A stretch of DNA of 36,515 nt. Origin: Nitrospina sp. Lineage in GTDB: Bacteria > Nitrospinota > Nitrospinia > Nitrospinales > VA-1. The notes under the pieces are model-generated. The model did not search any database. It was not told where the DNA came from and worked only from the letters and a program-made list of their open reading frames with translations. Location of the stretch: the NCBI GenBank assembly GCA_018653085.1, contig JABIAY010000055.1, positions 1 through 36,515 of the forward strand, in the 5' to 3' direction. Each line of letters starts with the position of its first letter. The stretch's first letter is position 1. The translations under genes were made by a program, and so were the position numbers. Below are positions 14,312-22,620 of the stretch, in pieces.

Positions 14312-15323
14312 ACATGGAGTGGGTCATTGTGGTTACGGTTCCCCAGATAATGAGGCAGGTAAAAATCAGGATGAATCCGGCCAGAACCATCATCGCAAGA
14401 GGCCGTTTTTTCCAGTAGCGTTCCCTGCTTTGATCGACCAGGGGAATGGCGACCAGAAACAAGACGATCAACGGAGGCGCGACAACCAGAGACGGCACCC
14501 ACAGGTTTTCCAAAGCATAGACCCAGACGAACTGCCACGGTGGTTTGGTCACTTCCAGTCCCAGCACCGGTTCTTCTCCCAACGGTGGTGCGATGGTGAG
14601 TGCCAGCAGGCAGATCAGCAGAAAAACTCCGGCTCCCGCTCTTTGCAGGTAGGCCATGTGCCGGGTAAAAGGCATATTTTTACTTTCCTCTCGTGCTCCC
14701 GGGAGAGACGACAGCTTGTGGTATTTAACGTAGAACAGGTGCAGACCCACCATCAACAGAGTGATGATCGGCAACAAAGATATATGGGCCATGTAAATCC
14801 GGTTTAACAGCGGAACTCCCTGCGCAAATTCTTCTGTAAGGGGCAGGCCAAAAATACCAATCTGTTCCGCCACCCAGAGAAAATGTGCCAGCGCTTCATA
14901 GGCTTCCTGGTCCCATTTCATTACCGTGCCGGTAAACAGCAAGGTCACCATCAACAACATCAGGCCGATTCCTATAAGCCAGTTTATTTCACGGGGATTT
15001 TTATAGGATGCGGTAAAGAAGACACGAATCACGTGCAGGGTCATCGTCACAGTCAGAACTTCCGCCGCCCAAAAATGAATGCCCCGCAGAAACCAGCCCA
15101 GATAAACCTGATCGATTAGGTAATGCAGGCTTTGGTTGGCACGTTCCGGACTGGGCACAAAAAACTGTGCCAGCAAAATTCCACTGAGAACCAGAACCGT
15201 GAAGGCCGAAAGCGTCATTCCTCCCAGAGAGTATTTTATCGAGTTGGAATGTTCGGGAATGTCGTAATCAAGCAGACGAAGTCCTAAGCGGTCTTCTAAA
15301 ATTTTTGAAAATCCGTTAGCCAT
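14310..15323 (-). CDS. Fused b6-type cytochrome b
   Basis: The 337-residue product starts at ATG 15323 ([10 protein letters not shown]), with GGGAG about 12 bases upstream. Haem ligand pairs are visible: His83/His97 (13 residues between) and His180/His195 (14 between). The longer second spacing is the cytochrome b6 pattern. A subunit-IV-like part follows with [15 protein letters not shown] in place of the PEWY motif, then three hydrophobic segments, so the two proteins are fused in shortened form. It should transfer electrons from quinol in the inner membrane. It is the last gene of the operon 14310-16741; no Rieske protein or cytochrome c gene is present here. Confidence 0.9.
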   Translation of the reverse strand: MANGFSKILEDRLGLRLLDYDIPEHSNSIKYSLGGMTLSAFTVLVLSGILLAQFFVPSPERANQSLHYLIDQVYLGWFLRGIHFWAAEVLTVTMTLHVIRVFFTASYKNPREINWLIGIGLMLLMVTLLFTGTVMKWDQEAYEALAHFLWVAEQIGIFGLPLTEEFAQGVPLLNRIYMAHISLLPIITLLMVGLHLFYVKYHKLSSLPGAREESKNMPFTRHMAYLQRAGAGVFLLICLLALTIAPPLGEEPVLGLEVTKPPWQFVWVYALENLWVPSLVVAPPLIVLFLVAIPLVDQSRERYWKKRPLAMMVLAGFILIFTCLIIWGTVTTMTHSM

Positions 15324-15330
15324 AAAAGCA

Positions 15331-15750
15331 TTATTCTCCCGGTCGTAGGAACGTGAGGCCGGCAAAGGCTAACCCGGCAAACAGGGTAATGCCAACAGCT
15401 GTCCCGAATCCTTTGCTGGATGGTGAAACCAGTTGATGGCGGGAAATCTCGACCTGAGGTTCTTGATGCCCACCATGTCCCTCCATGTTCATAGCTGGCA
15501 TAGGGTCAGGAGGTGCCAATTCGTCTGCAGTGAACAGGTCGGTGGGAGAAAACACATCGCCCAGGCTATCGCCAGTAGATTCCGCAAGCGGGTCATTCTC
15601 TTCTGCGGAGTACATTGAGTCCATTGCCGGGGGTGCAATATCCTTCTTTTCCTCAGGCTTGTGGCCTCCACCGTGGGCAAAAACTTCCTGAGATGAAAAC
15701 AGGAAGAGCAGTGCCAGAAAAATTACCGATGCAAGACGGAAAGATTTCAT
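15331..15750 (-). CDS. Signal-anchored periplasmic His/Met-rich protein
   Basis: The 139-residue product has a signal peptide (about 1-25, ending EVFA), a His-rich start ([11 protein letters not shown]), an acidic low-complexity middle, a Met/His stretch ([13 protein letters not shown]) and a C-terminal transmembrane helix. GGGAG precedes the ATG. The His/Met clusters suggest metal binding, possibly copper. It lies between the TlpA-like gene (2-base gap) and cytochrome b (7-base gap), so a role in assembly or as an accessory subunit of that complex is plausible. No family is recognised. Confidence 0.82.
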   Translation of the reverse strand: MKSFRLASVIFLALLFLFSSQEVFAHGGGHKPEEKKDIAPPAMDSMYSAEENDPLAESTGDSLGDVFSPTDLFTADELAPPDPMPAMNMEGHGGHQEPQVEISRHQLVSPSSKGFGTAVGITLFAGLAFAGLTFLRPGE

Positions 15751-15752
15751 GG

Positions 15753-16316
15753 TTAGCTCCCAAGCACCATCTGGGAAAAAGCTTCCAGAGTTTCGTCGTT
15801 GGCCCAGTCACGCGGGCCAATGGCTTTATGGACAATGAGGCCTTCCCTGTTAACAATAAAGGTTTCCGGAACGCCTGTGGTCTTATAAACTTTTTTAGCG
15901 AGTTCGCTATCCGGATCGAGCAATACCGGGAATGTTAAATTAAATTTTTTCATGAACGGCTCAATCAGGCTCTGATCTTTATCGACGCTGATGGTGAGCA
16001 TCTCGAAACCGAAGTCTTTATATTTACGGTACAGTTTTTCCATCGAAGGCATTTCCACTTCACAGGTTCCGCACCAGGTAGCCCAAAAATTGATAAACAC
16101 CACTTTGCCACGGTAGTCGGAAAGCTTTACCATCCCTCCTGCCAGCGAAGGCAGTTCAAATTCGGGAGCCAAAAATGCTTCCGCCGGATATTCGGTCTCA
16201 AAGGGTTTTAACTCCACCTTGTTAAGCGATATCACAAACACCGACAACAACGCCGCAACCAAAAAGGTGTAAGGAATATAAATACTGATGGGTTTATCTT
16301 CGACCACGTTTTCCAT
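15753..16316 (-). CDS. TlpA/ResA-like periplasmic thiol-disulfide oxidoreductase
   Basis: The 187-residue product has an N-terminal membrane anchor (about 12-31) and a thioredoxin domain with INFWATWCGTCEVEMPSM (CxxC) and the cis-proline in GVPETFIVN. This is the ResA/TlpA layout, in which membrane-tethered thioredoxins reduce apocytochrome c or metal-centre cysteines. It starts two bases after the stop of the CYCYC-motif gene. The context suggests maturation of the cytochrome b complex or the cysteine-rich neighbour, which is inference. Confidence 0.94.
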   Translation of the reverse strand: MENVVEDKPISIYIPYTFLVAALLSVFVISLNKVELKPFETEYPAEAFLAPEFELPSLAGGMVKLSDYRGKVVFINFWATWCGTCEVEMPSMEKLYRKYKDFGFEMLTISVDKDQSLIEPFMKKFNLTFPVLLDPDSELAKKVYKTTGVPETFIVNREGLIVHKAIGPRDWANDETLEAFSQMVLGS

Positions 16317-16318
16317 AA

Positions 16319-16741
16319 TTATGTTCTTCGAAAAGGCCGGTAGAACTTTTTGTCCACGGCAATTACAATTTCGTCCAGGGTTTTCCCCTGATTATACAAT
16401 TCATAAGCGTAAAACACTTCTCCCATGCAGATATCACATTTGGAACCGTGTTTGTTGGTGTAGCAGGTCAACAGGGTTTTATGCTGGTGATTCTTTTTGC
16501 AGTAACAATAACAAAACAGGCTGTCAATAACCTTGGGAATTTCTGCGGCGATTCGATAGGCTTCTGCCACTCGCCCGGTAAACGCGGCATCGGACATAAG
16601 CGGACGGGTTTCAATTAAAAAACCCGTTGCCGGAGCCACAGGCGGAACCTTCACCTCCGGTTTGGTCGCGGCATAAACACCTGCCACAATCACGCAGACC
16701 AGAACCCCCAACACAATGGATGAAAGCCGCTTTTTACTCAT
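16319..16741 (-). CDS. CYCYC-motif cysteine-rich membrane-anchored protein (PCYCGC-like)
   Basis: The product is about 140 residues, started at ATG 16741 because AGGA lies just upstream; a second ATG at 16768 lacks a ribosome site. An N-terminal hydrophobic anchor (SIVLGVLVCVIVAGVYAA) is followed by a periplasmic domain with FCYCYCKKNHQHKTLLTCY and then HGSKCDICMGE. This matches the spacing of PCYCGC-motif proteins (Cys-x-Cys-x-Cys, His, Cys, His, Cys-x2-Cys), with Tyr in place of the usual Gly. The cysteines probably bind metal or form disulfides. It leads the operon that ends with cytochrome b. Confidence 0.85.
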   Translation of the reverse strand: MSKKRLSSIVLGVLVCVIVAGVYAATKPEVKVPPVAPATGFLIETRPLMSDAAFTGRVAEAYRIAAEIPKVIDSLFCYCYCKKNHQHKTLLTCYTNKHGSKCDICMGEVFYAYELYNQGKTLDEIVIAVDKKFYRPFRRT

Positions 16742-16908
16742 TTTCCTGCTGGATTTTTTTTTGCTCATAGTTTCAAAAAAATAGAGATGCGTTAAAAATA
16801 ATGTGGTTATCTACTAGAGTATATGGACTGCCAAGCTCCAATTCAACCCTATTCCCAGCTATTCATTGGGGAAGAATTGCGCCCCCCCACTTAACAATAC
16901 CCGTACAG

Positions 16909-17691
16909 TCAGGTGAGTTCCATATAGGATGAGGCCTGGACCAGATGATCGGAGTTTTTCCATTGCAACTTGTCCTGGGGAACGAGGAAGTCCCCCTCGG
17001 CATTTCGGAAGGGACGCCATTCCCGGTCCAGATAAACCTCGTTGGGTCTGAACTTTGCCTTGTAGACCAGGGACGAATTTTCCGCAATGTAATAACCAAG
17101 ATAAAAATATCTAATCCGGTTTTGCAGGGCATATTCCATTTGCTTTAATACACTGAAGGTTCCCAAGCTCATTTTGTTGTCAGGAACCTGATAAAAAGTA
17201 TATATGGCGGAAAAAGACTGGGAGGTTTTGTCCGCCAGCGCAACCCCAATAAGCTTTCCGTCAAGATAATATTCGAATTCAATTCCGAAGGGTGTGTTGA
17301 CATAAAACGACAGCCTGAAGTTTTGTTTGTCTTCCACATCATCCTGCAGGGAAAAAAATCTTTCCTTGTGAGTGAGGTAAAGCAGGAACTTCTCTTCAGT
17401 ATATCTGGGATCACCGATCCTAACCTCAACATCCTTGCAGGAACTCAAGGCTCGTTTCTGGTTTCGGGTCGGTTTGAACTCGTCGGTTCGGACACGGATC
17501 GGAATGCACTGGTAACAATCCTGACACCGGGGACGAAAAAAATAATCGCCGAAATGGCGCACACCGTGAGCCAGCAGGTATTCAAACTCCACCTCAGAAA
17601 CATCCTCAAGCAGATACTCTTCAAATAAGGATTTCCGATCCTTAAAATACCCGCACTGGAATGGTCTGGAATCAATAAAATGGGCTAACAT
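16909..17691 (-). CDS. bpt: Aspartate/glutamate leucyltransferase (N-end-rule)
   Basis: The 260-residue product (ATG 17691, GGAAGG upstream) has the ATE-family N-terminal Cys motif PRCQDCYQCIPIRV and the C-terminal catalytic core RIRYFYLGYYIAENSSLVYKA. Bacterial Bpt transfers leucine (or, in Ate relatives, arginine) to proteins starting with Asp or Glu so that ClpS/ClpAP degrades them. Length is near that of known Bpt proteins. The residue transferred is not certain from sequence alone. It sits alone between the CYCYC operon and a divergent glycosyltransferase gene. Confidence 0.92.
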   Translation of the reverse strand: MLAHFIDSRPFQCGYFKDRKSLFEEYLLEDVSEVEFEYLLAHGVRHFGDYFFRPRCQDCYQCIPIRVRTDEFKPTRNQKRALSSCKDVEVRIGDPRYTEEKFLLYLTHKERFFSLQDDVEDKQNFRLSFYVNTPFGIEFEYYLDGKLIGVALADKTSQSFSAIYTFYQVPDNKMSLGTFSVLKQMEYALQNRIRYFYLGYYIAENSSLVYKAKFRPNEVYLDREWRPFRNAEGDFLVPQDKLQWKNSDHLVQASSYMELT

Positions 17692-17849
17692 ATTCACCTT
17701 CCCCCGTCAGACGGAGGGAATTCTCAAAATTACGTATCTATGATCTTAATATTTTATATTATTTTTCATCCAGATGACATAGGCGGTTTGAAATTCCACC
17801 CGTTTTGTGCTTAACTTTCTCCGCACTCTGCTCATGGAGATAGACTGGT

Positions 17850-18527
17850 TTGAAGGTATCGATCGTTGTTCCTACCCTCAATGAAGAGTTGGTTCTGGAA
17901 AACACTCTGACACAAATCCAACAGCTTTTCCCTCACGAGTTGATTGTCTGCGATGGGGGGAGTAACGATGACACATGCAAAATCGCCGAAAAATTCAGCC
18001 ACCGTGTCATCACCAGCTCGGCAGGTCGCGCCTCGCAAATGAATGCGGGTGCCGGTGAAGCCACTGGGGATCTCCTGCTTTTTTTACACGCCGACAGCCG
18101 AATCGAACCGAGAAGTTACCGAAAAATGCTGGAATGCATGGAAAATCCTGAATGGATTGGCGGTGCCTTCACGCTCTGCATAGAATCCGGTAAATGGTCG
18201 ATCAAATTAATTACCCTGCTGGCAAACATCCGCTCCAAATATTTTGGCCTCGCCTATGGAGATCAGGGATTCTTTGTCCGCAGAGAAGTTTTCAAGGATA
18301 TGAATGGGTTCTCCCCACTTCCCATTTGTGAGGATATCGATTTCTACCGTCGCCTGAGAAAAAAAGGTTCCGTCATTCTTCTAAAGGAAAAGGCGCACAC
18401 TTCCCCAAGACGCTGGATCAAGGAAGGGATATTTTTCACCACGGCCCGGAATACCCTCATCGCCGTCTTGTTCGGATTAGGATTCCCGCCACATATCCTG
18501 ACCAAATGGTATCCCCCCCACCACTAG
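17850..18527 (+). CDS. Family 2 glycosyltransferase (TIGR04283-like)
   Basis: The 225-residue product has a GT-A fold start, VSIVVPTLNEELVL, then IVCDGGSNDDTCKIA, and the FLHADSR motif (DxD-like) near residues 75-80. A QGFF/CEDIDFYRRL pair completes the family 2 pattern. No membrane helix is obvious apart from a hydrophobic C-terminal stretch. The TTG at 17850 is used as start, with GGAG upstream. These small GT2 enzymes often act in rSAM-linked or lipid-linked pathways; the substrate is unknown. Confidence 0.9.
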   Translation: MKVSIVVPTLNEELVLENTLTQIQQLFPHELIVCDGGSNDDTCKIAEKFSHRVITSSAGRASQMNAGAGEATGDLLLFLHADSRIEPRSYRKMLECMENPEWIGGAFTLCIESGKWSIKLITLLANIRSKYFGLAYGDQGFFVRREVFKDMNGFSPLPICEDIDFYRRLRKKGSVILLKEKAHTSPRRWIKEGIFFTTARNTLIAVLFGLGFPPHILTKWYPPHH

Positions 18528-18630
18528 GCGCCCACTCCCGTGGGAGGGAACCGGCAACGACTCGTTGAGCCACCTGTACCTCTTGCTCGCCAGCAAAAAC
18601 TATTACTTATTGGGTCCAGCGGCACGCTGG

Positions 18631-18759
18631 TTAGATGACTTCGGTAAATACCAGGATCAACCAGATTACCAGAACGACATTGAAGACCACCCCAACATGG
18701 AAAAAAATATTAAAGAACTTGCTGTAGGTAAATTTATAATCCTCTTTCGTTTCGTTCAT
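18631..18759 (-). CDS. 42-residue single-helix membrane microprotein, copy 1
   Basis: The open frame encodes MNETKEDYKFTYSKFF, then a hydrophobic helix to the end (HVGVVFNVVLVIWLIL). The ATG lies three bases after the TGA of the leucine-rich-repeat gene on the same strand, so translation is probably coupled. It shares length, topology and an FxIxxHxG motif with the microprotein at 23887-24015. No ribosome site stands out. The short length makes coding status probable, not certain. Confidence 0.65.
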   Translation of the reverse strand: MNETKEDYKFTYSKFFNIFFHVGVVFNVVLVIWLILVFTEVI

Positions 18760-18762
18760 GGT

Positions 18763-19569
18763 TCAGTCCATCACCAGGGTAGTCAAACGTTTTGCCAGTT
18801 CTGATCCGCGGATGATCTTGCGCACTGGCTTTTCTATAAAGTTTAGAGCCATATAAAGCCGGTCCAGATTCATAAATGTTTGCGACTCGGCGATCGCTTT
18901 ACCGCCCTCATCGCGGATTTCATTACGCCAGACACTGAGAGCCTCCAGATTTTTCAAGCTTGCAGATTTCGCCAGGGCAATGGCCCCGGCATCCCCCATT
19001 TTGTTCGAGCATAAATACAGTTTTTTCAGATCGGTCAAGTGCGGACTTTCCGCAATCGCCAAGGTTCCCTCATCGCCGATCCCGGTGCTATCGAGATGGA
19101 GTTCCTGCAAACGGGGCAGTTGCTCCGACTGGGCCACAGCCCGAGCCCCCTCAGGGCCAATCGGATTCGAGTCCAGGAACAGAATCTCCAGGTTTTTCAG
19201 GTTGGGAGAGCTGACCAGCATCTCGGCACCCTGAGGTCCGATATGATTGGCTTCCAGCATCAGGCATTTCAGGCTTTGCAATAATTCGGCATTAGCCAGC
19301 ATTTTGGCATCTTCATCGCCGATGACATTATTGTTGAGGTAAAGCGAAGTAAGCCCGGTCAACCCTTTGACCTGACTAAGTATTTCTATCGACTCCCCGC
19401 AAAGCTGGTTCTGGCTGAGAAAAAGCTGTTGCACCGAAGACAGGTCTTCGGCTTCACAAAGCAGGCGCAATTCTTCCGGCCCGATATTTTTATCCTCCAG
19501 ATCCAGGAGTTTCCCGTCAGGCGTTAAATTTGCCAGAATGGTTTGATCAAATTTTGCGACTTCTTCCAA
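18763..19569 (-). CDS. Leucine-rich-repeat protein (ribonuclease-inhibitor type)
   Basis: The 268-residue product consists of tandem units of about 24-28 residues with the pattern LxxLxxLxLxxNxIGxEGAxxLA. Examples are LTSLYLNNNVIGDEDAKMLA and LEILFLDSNPIGPEGARAVA. This is the ribonuclease-inhibitor-type LRR horseshoe, a protein-binding scaffold. It has no signal peptide or catalytic domain, so it is probably cytoplasmic. Its target is unknown. It is followed directly by the 42-residue membrane microprotein gene. Confidence 0.93.
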   Translation of the reverse strand: MEEVAKFDQTILANLTPDGKLLDLEDKNIGPEELRLLCEAEDLSSVQQLFLSQNQLCGESIEILSQVKGLTGLTSLYLNNNVIGDEDAKMLANAELLQSLKCLMLEANHIGPQGAEMLVSSPNLKNLEILFLDSNPIGPEGARAVAQSEQLPRLQELHLDSTGIGDEGTLAIAESPHLTDLKKLYLCSNKMGDAGAIALAKSASLKNLEALSVWRNEIRDEGGKAIAESQTFMNLDRLYMALNFIEKPVRKIIRGSELAKRLTTLVMD

Positions 19570-19672
19570 CAGAAAATGGCTCCTACAACTGGTTCTATAG
19601 ATTATTTATCGGGGTTTCATGTACTTTAAAGGATTTCATTTAAAAGATCAAACACCTGTTAAGCTTTCCTTA

Positions 19673-19678
19673 TATAAT
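19673..19678 (+). promoter_or_regulatory. Possible -10 box for ald
   Basis: TATAAT in an AT-rich stretch 45 bases upstream of the ald start. No convincing -35 box lies at the right distance, so the call is weak. Confidence 0.3.
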
Positions 19679-19722
19679 ATAAGTGAGTCGAATCAAAAAA
19701 CAGGACCGTCCGGAGAACGAAA

Positions 19723-20835
19723 ATGATCGTTGGAGTTCCTAAAGAAATCAAAACTGATGAATACCGGGTCTCGATGACCCCCGCAGGCGTTCATGACCTG
19801 GTTACCCGAGGCCATAAAGTTTTGCTGGAAGATTTGGCCGGAGAGGGTAGCGGCATCCCCAATCAGGATTATTTGGAGCAGGGAGCCGAAATCGTTTCCC
19901 GCCAGGAGATATTTGCCCAGTCGGAAATGATCGTGAAAGTCAAAGAACCTCTGCCGGAAGAATACGGTCTTCTGCGCGAAGGGCAAATTCTTTACACCTA
20001 CCTCCATCTGGCCCCGGCACCTGAACTGACCCAGGCTCTACTGGATCAAAAAATCGTGGGCATCGCTTACGAAACCGTGCAACTGCCAGACCGTTCCCTG
20101 CCTCTTCTTATTCCTATGAGCGAGGTTGCAGGACGCATGGCCATACACGAAGGCGCAAAATATCTTGAGCGGGAAAACGGAGGACGGGGCATTCTGCTCG
20201 GCGGTGTACCCGGTGTTGATCCCGGTCATGTGGTGATCATCGGGGGAGGCATTGTCGGGGCCAACGCCGCGAAAATGGCTATTGGCACTGGAGCCCAGGT
20301 CACTCTGCTTGATATCAACCTGCCACGCCTGCGTTATCTTGATGATATTCACGGAAGCCGGCTCAAAACCCTAATGTCGAACCGGTTCAATTTGCTGGAA
20401 TCCCTTCGCACGGCAGACTTGGTCATTGGTGCCATACTCATCCCCGGTGCCCGGGCTCCGCGCCTCATCACCCGCGAAATGCTGACCCATATGCAAAAAG
20501 GATCGGTCGTGGTCGATGTCGGGATTGATCAGGGAGGTCTCCTCGAAACCTCACGCCCAACAACGCACAGCGACCCTATATTTGAAGTCGAAGGAGTGAT
20601 CCATTATTGTGTTGCCAATATGCCAGGGGCTCTGGCTAGGACATCGACCTTCGCGTTGACCAACGCCACCTTTCCCTATGCTCTGGCACTGGCCGAAAAG
20701 GGATATCGCAAAGCAATGAAAGAAGACCCGGCTTTGAGAGCCGGACTCAATGTTTGCCTTGGGGCTATAACCCACCCTGAAGTCGCCAAAGCACTGGGTA
20801 AAGAATTCACCCCAGCCGAAAAGTTTTGCCGATAA
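19723..20835 (+). CDS. ald: Alanine dehydrogenase
   Basis: The 370-residue product starts [20 protein letters not shown] and has the substrate region [11 protein letters not shown], the Rossmann motif [13 protein letters not shown] and a second domain ending [16 protein letters not shown]. These fit NAD-dependent alanine dehydrogenase, which interconverts alanine and pyruvate plus ammonia. CGGAGAA lies about seven bases before ATG 19723. A TATAAT hexamer at 19673-19678 could be its -10 box. The gene stands alone. Confidence 0.95.
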   Translation: MIVGVPKEIKTDEYRVSMTPAGVHDLVTRGHKVLLEDLAGEGSGIPNQDYLEQGAEIVSRQEIFAQSEMIVKVKEPLPEEYGLLREGQILYTYLHLAPAPELTQALLDQKIVGIAYETVQLPDRSLPLLIPMSEVAGRMAIHEGAKYLERENGGRGILLGGVPGVDPGHVVIIGGGIVGANAAKMAIGTGAQVTLLDINLPRLRYLDDIHGSRLKTLMSNRFNLLESLRTADLVIGAILIPGARAPRLITREMLTHMQKGSVVVDVGIDQGGLLETSRPTTHSDPIFEVEGVIHYCVANMPGALARTSTFALTNATFPYALALAEKGYRKAMKEDPALRAGLNVCLGAITHPEVAKALGKEFTPAEKFCR

Positions 20836-20918
20836 AATAAACATGAACTTTCGGAAGGTTTCTTATAAGATACGAAAATATTTCATATATGGATTTAAAC
20901 GATGAGGGAGAAACGGCA

Positions 20919-21335
20919 ATGAGTACGGGGGCTAAAAGTTTTCATTTCAATGTGAACGTTCGCGCGAGTGGTGGTTCAAAAGCCACAATGGCAAATAATG
21001 AGGACTCGTTTCTTCGTGCCATGGAAATTCAGGAGCGTAAACAGGAAAAGAAAGAACTGGAAAGGCTGGAGGAAGAAAGAATCGCCGCGGCCCAGGCACC
21101 GGCAGAAATCGCCGAACCGGTGCTCGAGGAAGAAACCGAAGTTGTAGAGACCGAAGAAGCCGTTGTCGCTGAGGTTATCACTGAGGTTCCCGCCGAACCC
21201 GAAACGCCCAAAGCACCAAAACCCGGTGGTGTACCCGGCCCCACACCCCGAAGAGATTTCACCGCAGAAGAAAGAGCAGGCATGCTGAAACGGGCCAAGG
21301 CCCATGCCGCAGAAGTTCAGGCAAGGAAAAAATAA
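20919..21335 (+). CDS. Acidic Glu/Ala/Val-rich, mostly disordered protein
   Basis: The 138-residue product starts at ATG 20919 (MSTGAKSFHF), with GGGAG nine bases upstream; an upstream ATG at 20889 lacks a ribosome site. Residues about 40-58 are a charged helix, residues about 60-105 are Glu/Val/Ala/Pro repeats, and the end is basic (AGMLKRAKAHAAEVQARKK). No catalytic motif or membrane segment is seen. The layout is that of a linker or scaffold protein. Function is unknown. Confidence 0.75.
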   Translation: MSTGAKSFHFNVNVRASGGSKATMANNEDSFLRAMEIQERKQEKKELERLEEERIAAAQAPAEIAEPVLEEETEVVETEEAVVAEVITEVPAEPETPKAPKPGGVPGPTPRRDFTAEERAGMLKRAKAHAAEVQARKK

Positions 21336-21374
21336 ATAAGCCTGGTTTGGGGGGAAAGGAAGGACGAGAAAAGT

Positions 21375-22190
21375 CTATACCGCTCTTTTCCCCACGCAAA
21401 GAGTTCCTAAAAACTCCTTACCCACATTATTCTTGAAAACGTCCTCATCAGGAACGTTCCAAAGACCAATGGAATCAACATTGATTTTCACAGTAGGCAT
21501 CTGATCTGAGAGGCTCACTTCTTCACTCACCTTTATCCTGACCTCAAGATCGGTGATCGCCAGCGGGCCAACTTGTCTGGTAGCAAGGTCGTCCAGAAGG
21601 TTTTCTTTATTATCTGATTCGATCAATTCGCCGATAGGCCGACCCACCAGTTGAGTGGGGTCATAACCCAACAGTCGAAACGCGGGGTTCGCAAATACAA
21701 TTTTCCGGTCCGGGTCCAGTTGAAATATCAGGTCGGGTACGCTCTCCACAATGACCCGGTAGAACTTTTCCCGGCGTATGACTTCATCCTGAGCCCTCTT
21801 GAGTTTAAGCTGTGTAGTTATCCTGCAAACAACTTCCTCTTCGTGAAAGGGCTTGGCGATATAATCAACGCCGCCCACCTTATAACCCTGCACCAGATCT
21901 CCGGTATCTGCCATAGCGGTAATAAAAATGACAGGGATATCTTTGCTGTGCACATCGGCCTTCAGCTTTCTGCAAACCTCGTAACCGTCCATATCCGGCA
22001 TCCTGACATCCAGCAGAATCAGGTCGGGCTTGTCCAGACTAACAAGTTCAAGGGCTTTTTCCCCTGTGGGTGCAATGGATACTTTCAGGCCATTACGTTG
22101 CAAAATATGTCCCAGAATATCCAAATTTGAAGGGACATCATCCACAATGAAAATTTTCATTCCGGATATCTGTTCTTTATCAAAGTCCAT
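21375..22190 (-). CDS. Receiver-PAS response regulator
   Basis: The 271-residue product has a CheY-type receiver at about 11-125, with the phospho-acceptor in LLLDVRMPDMDGYEV and the lysine in YIAKPFH. A short coiled linker and a PAS domain follow at about 145-205 (VESVPDLIFQLDPDRKIVFA). The C-terminal 65 residues have no clear family. There is no kinase, GGDEF or DNA-binding domain, so it may act by protein contact. Its partner kinase is unknown, though several lie further right. Confidence 0.92.
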   Translation of the reverse strand: MDFDKEQISGMKIFIVDDVPSNLDILGHILQRNGLKVSIAPTGEKALELVSLDKPDLILLDVRMPDMDGYEVCRKLKADVHSKDIPVIFITAMADTGDLVQGYKVGGVDYIAKPFHEEEVVCRITTQLKLKRAQDEVIRREKFYRVIVESVPDLIFQLDPDRKIVFANPAFRLLGYDPTQLVGRPIGELIESDNKENLLDDLATRQVGPLAITDLEVRIKVSEEVSLSDQMPTVKINVDSIGLWNVPDEDVFKNNVGKEFLGTLCVGKRAV

Positions 22191-22407
22191 CGCTCGTTTT
22201 CCTGTTTTTTGGTCCGGGGCTATTCCCCAATATTCCCCTCATTATACAGGTTTTACGCCATTTTTTGATGCTCATTACTGAGTATCACTTTTTACAAACC
22301 GGCGGGGTGAAATTTCTTATTTTTCACCTCAACCCTGAAAGTTGGTACAGGTTTTGCCCTTGTTACCGATAAGGCAAGTAATGACGAATTTTTGACAGGA
22401 GTGAATC

Positions 22408-22578
22408 ATGGACGATTTAACACACACTCAAGAGCCAACCGAAACCCCACTTCAACCTGAGGCTCATTCATCTTCAGAGTCTGGTTTTGAAGAAGCGTTG
22501 AGAGAGCAAAACATCAACACTATGATTGAAATTTACGGTGAAGAGTATGCGGAAAAGCTTGATAGGCTGACGAAGTAA
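22408..22578 (+). CDS. Small acidic protein, 56 residues
   Basis: The open frame encodes MDDLTHTQEPTETPLQPEAH then a helical end (EEALREQNINTMIEIYGEEY). AGGAG lies six bases upstream of the ATG, a strong ribosome site. The product is acidic, with no membrane segment. No family is recognised. It lies alone between the receiver-PAS gene and the convergent Sel1 protein gene. Confidence 0.7.
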   Translation: MDDLTHTQEPTETPLQPEAHSSSESGFEEALREQNINTMIEIYGEEYAEKLDRLTK

Positions 22579-22620
22579 AAAACCACTGCACTGATCAATT
22601 CAGGGGTTGAGTCTTCCCGG

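Noticed and set aside
18565..18804. 79-codon plus-strand open frame
   Set aside because: It starts at TTG without a ribosome site and runs antisense to the LRR end and the 42-residue microprotein, which has a better coding pattern.
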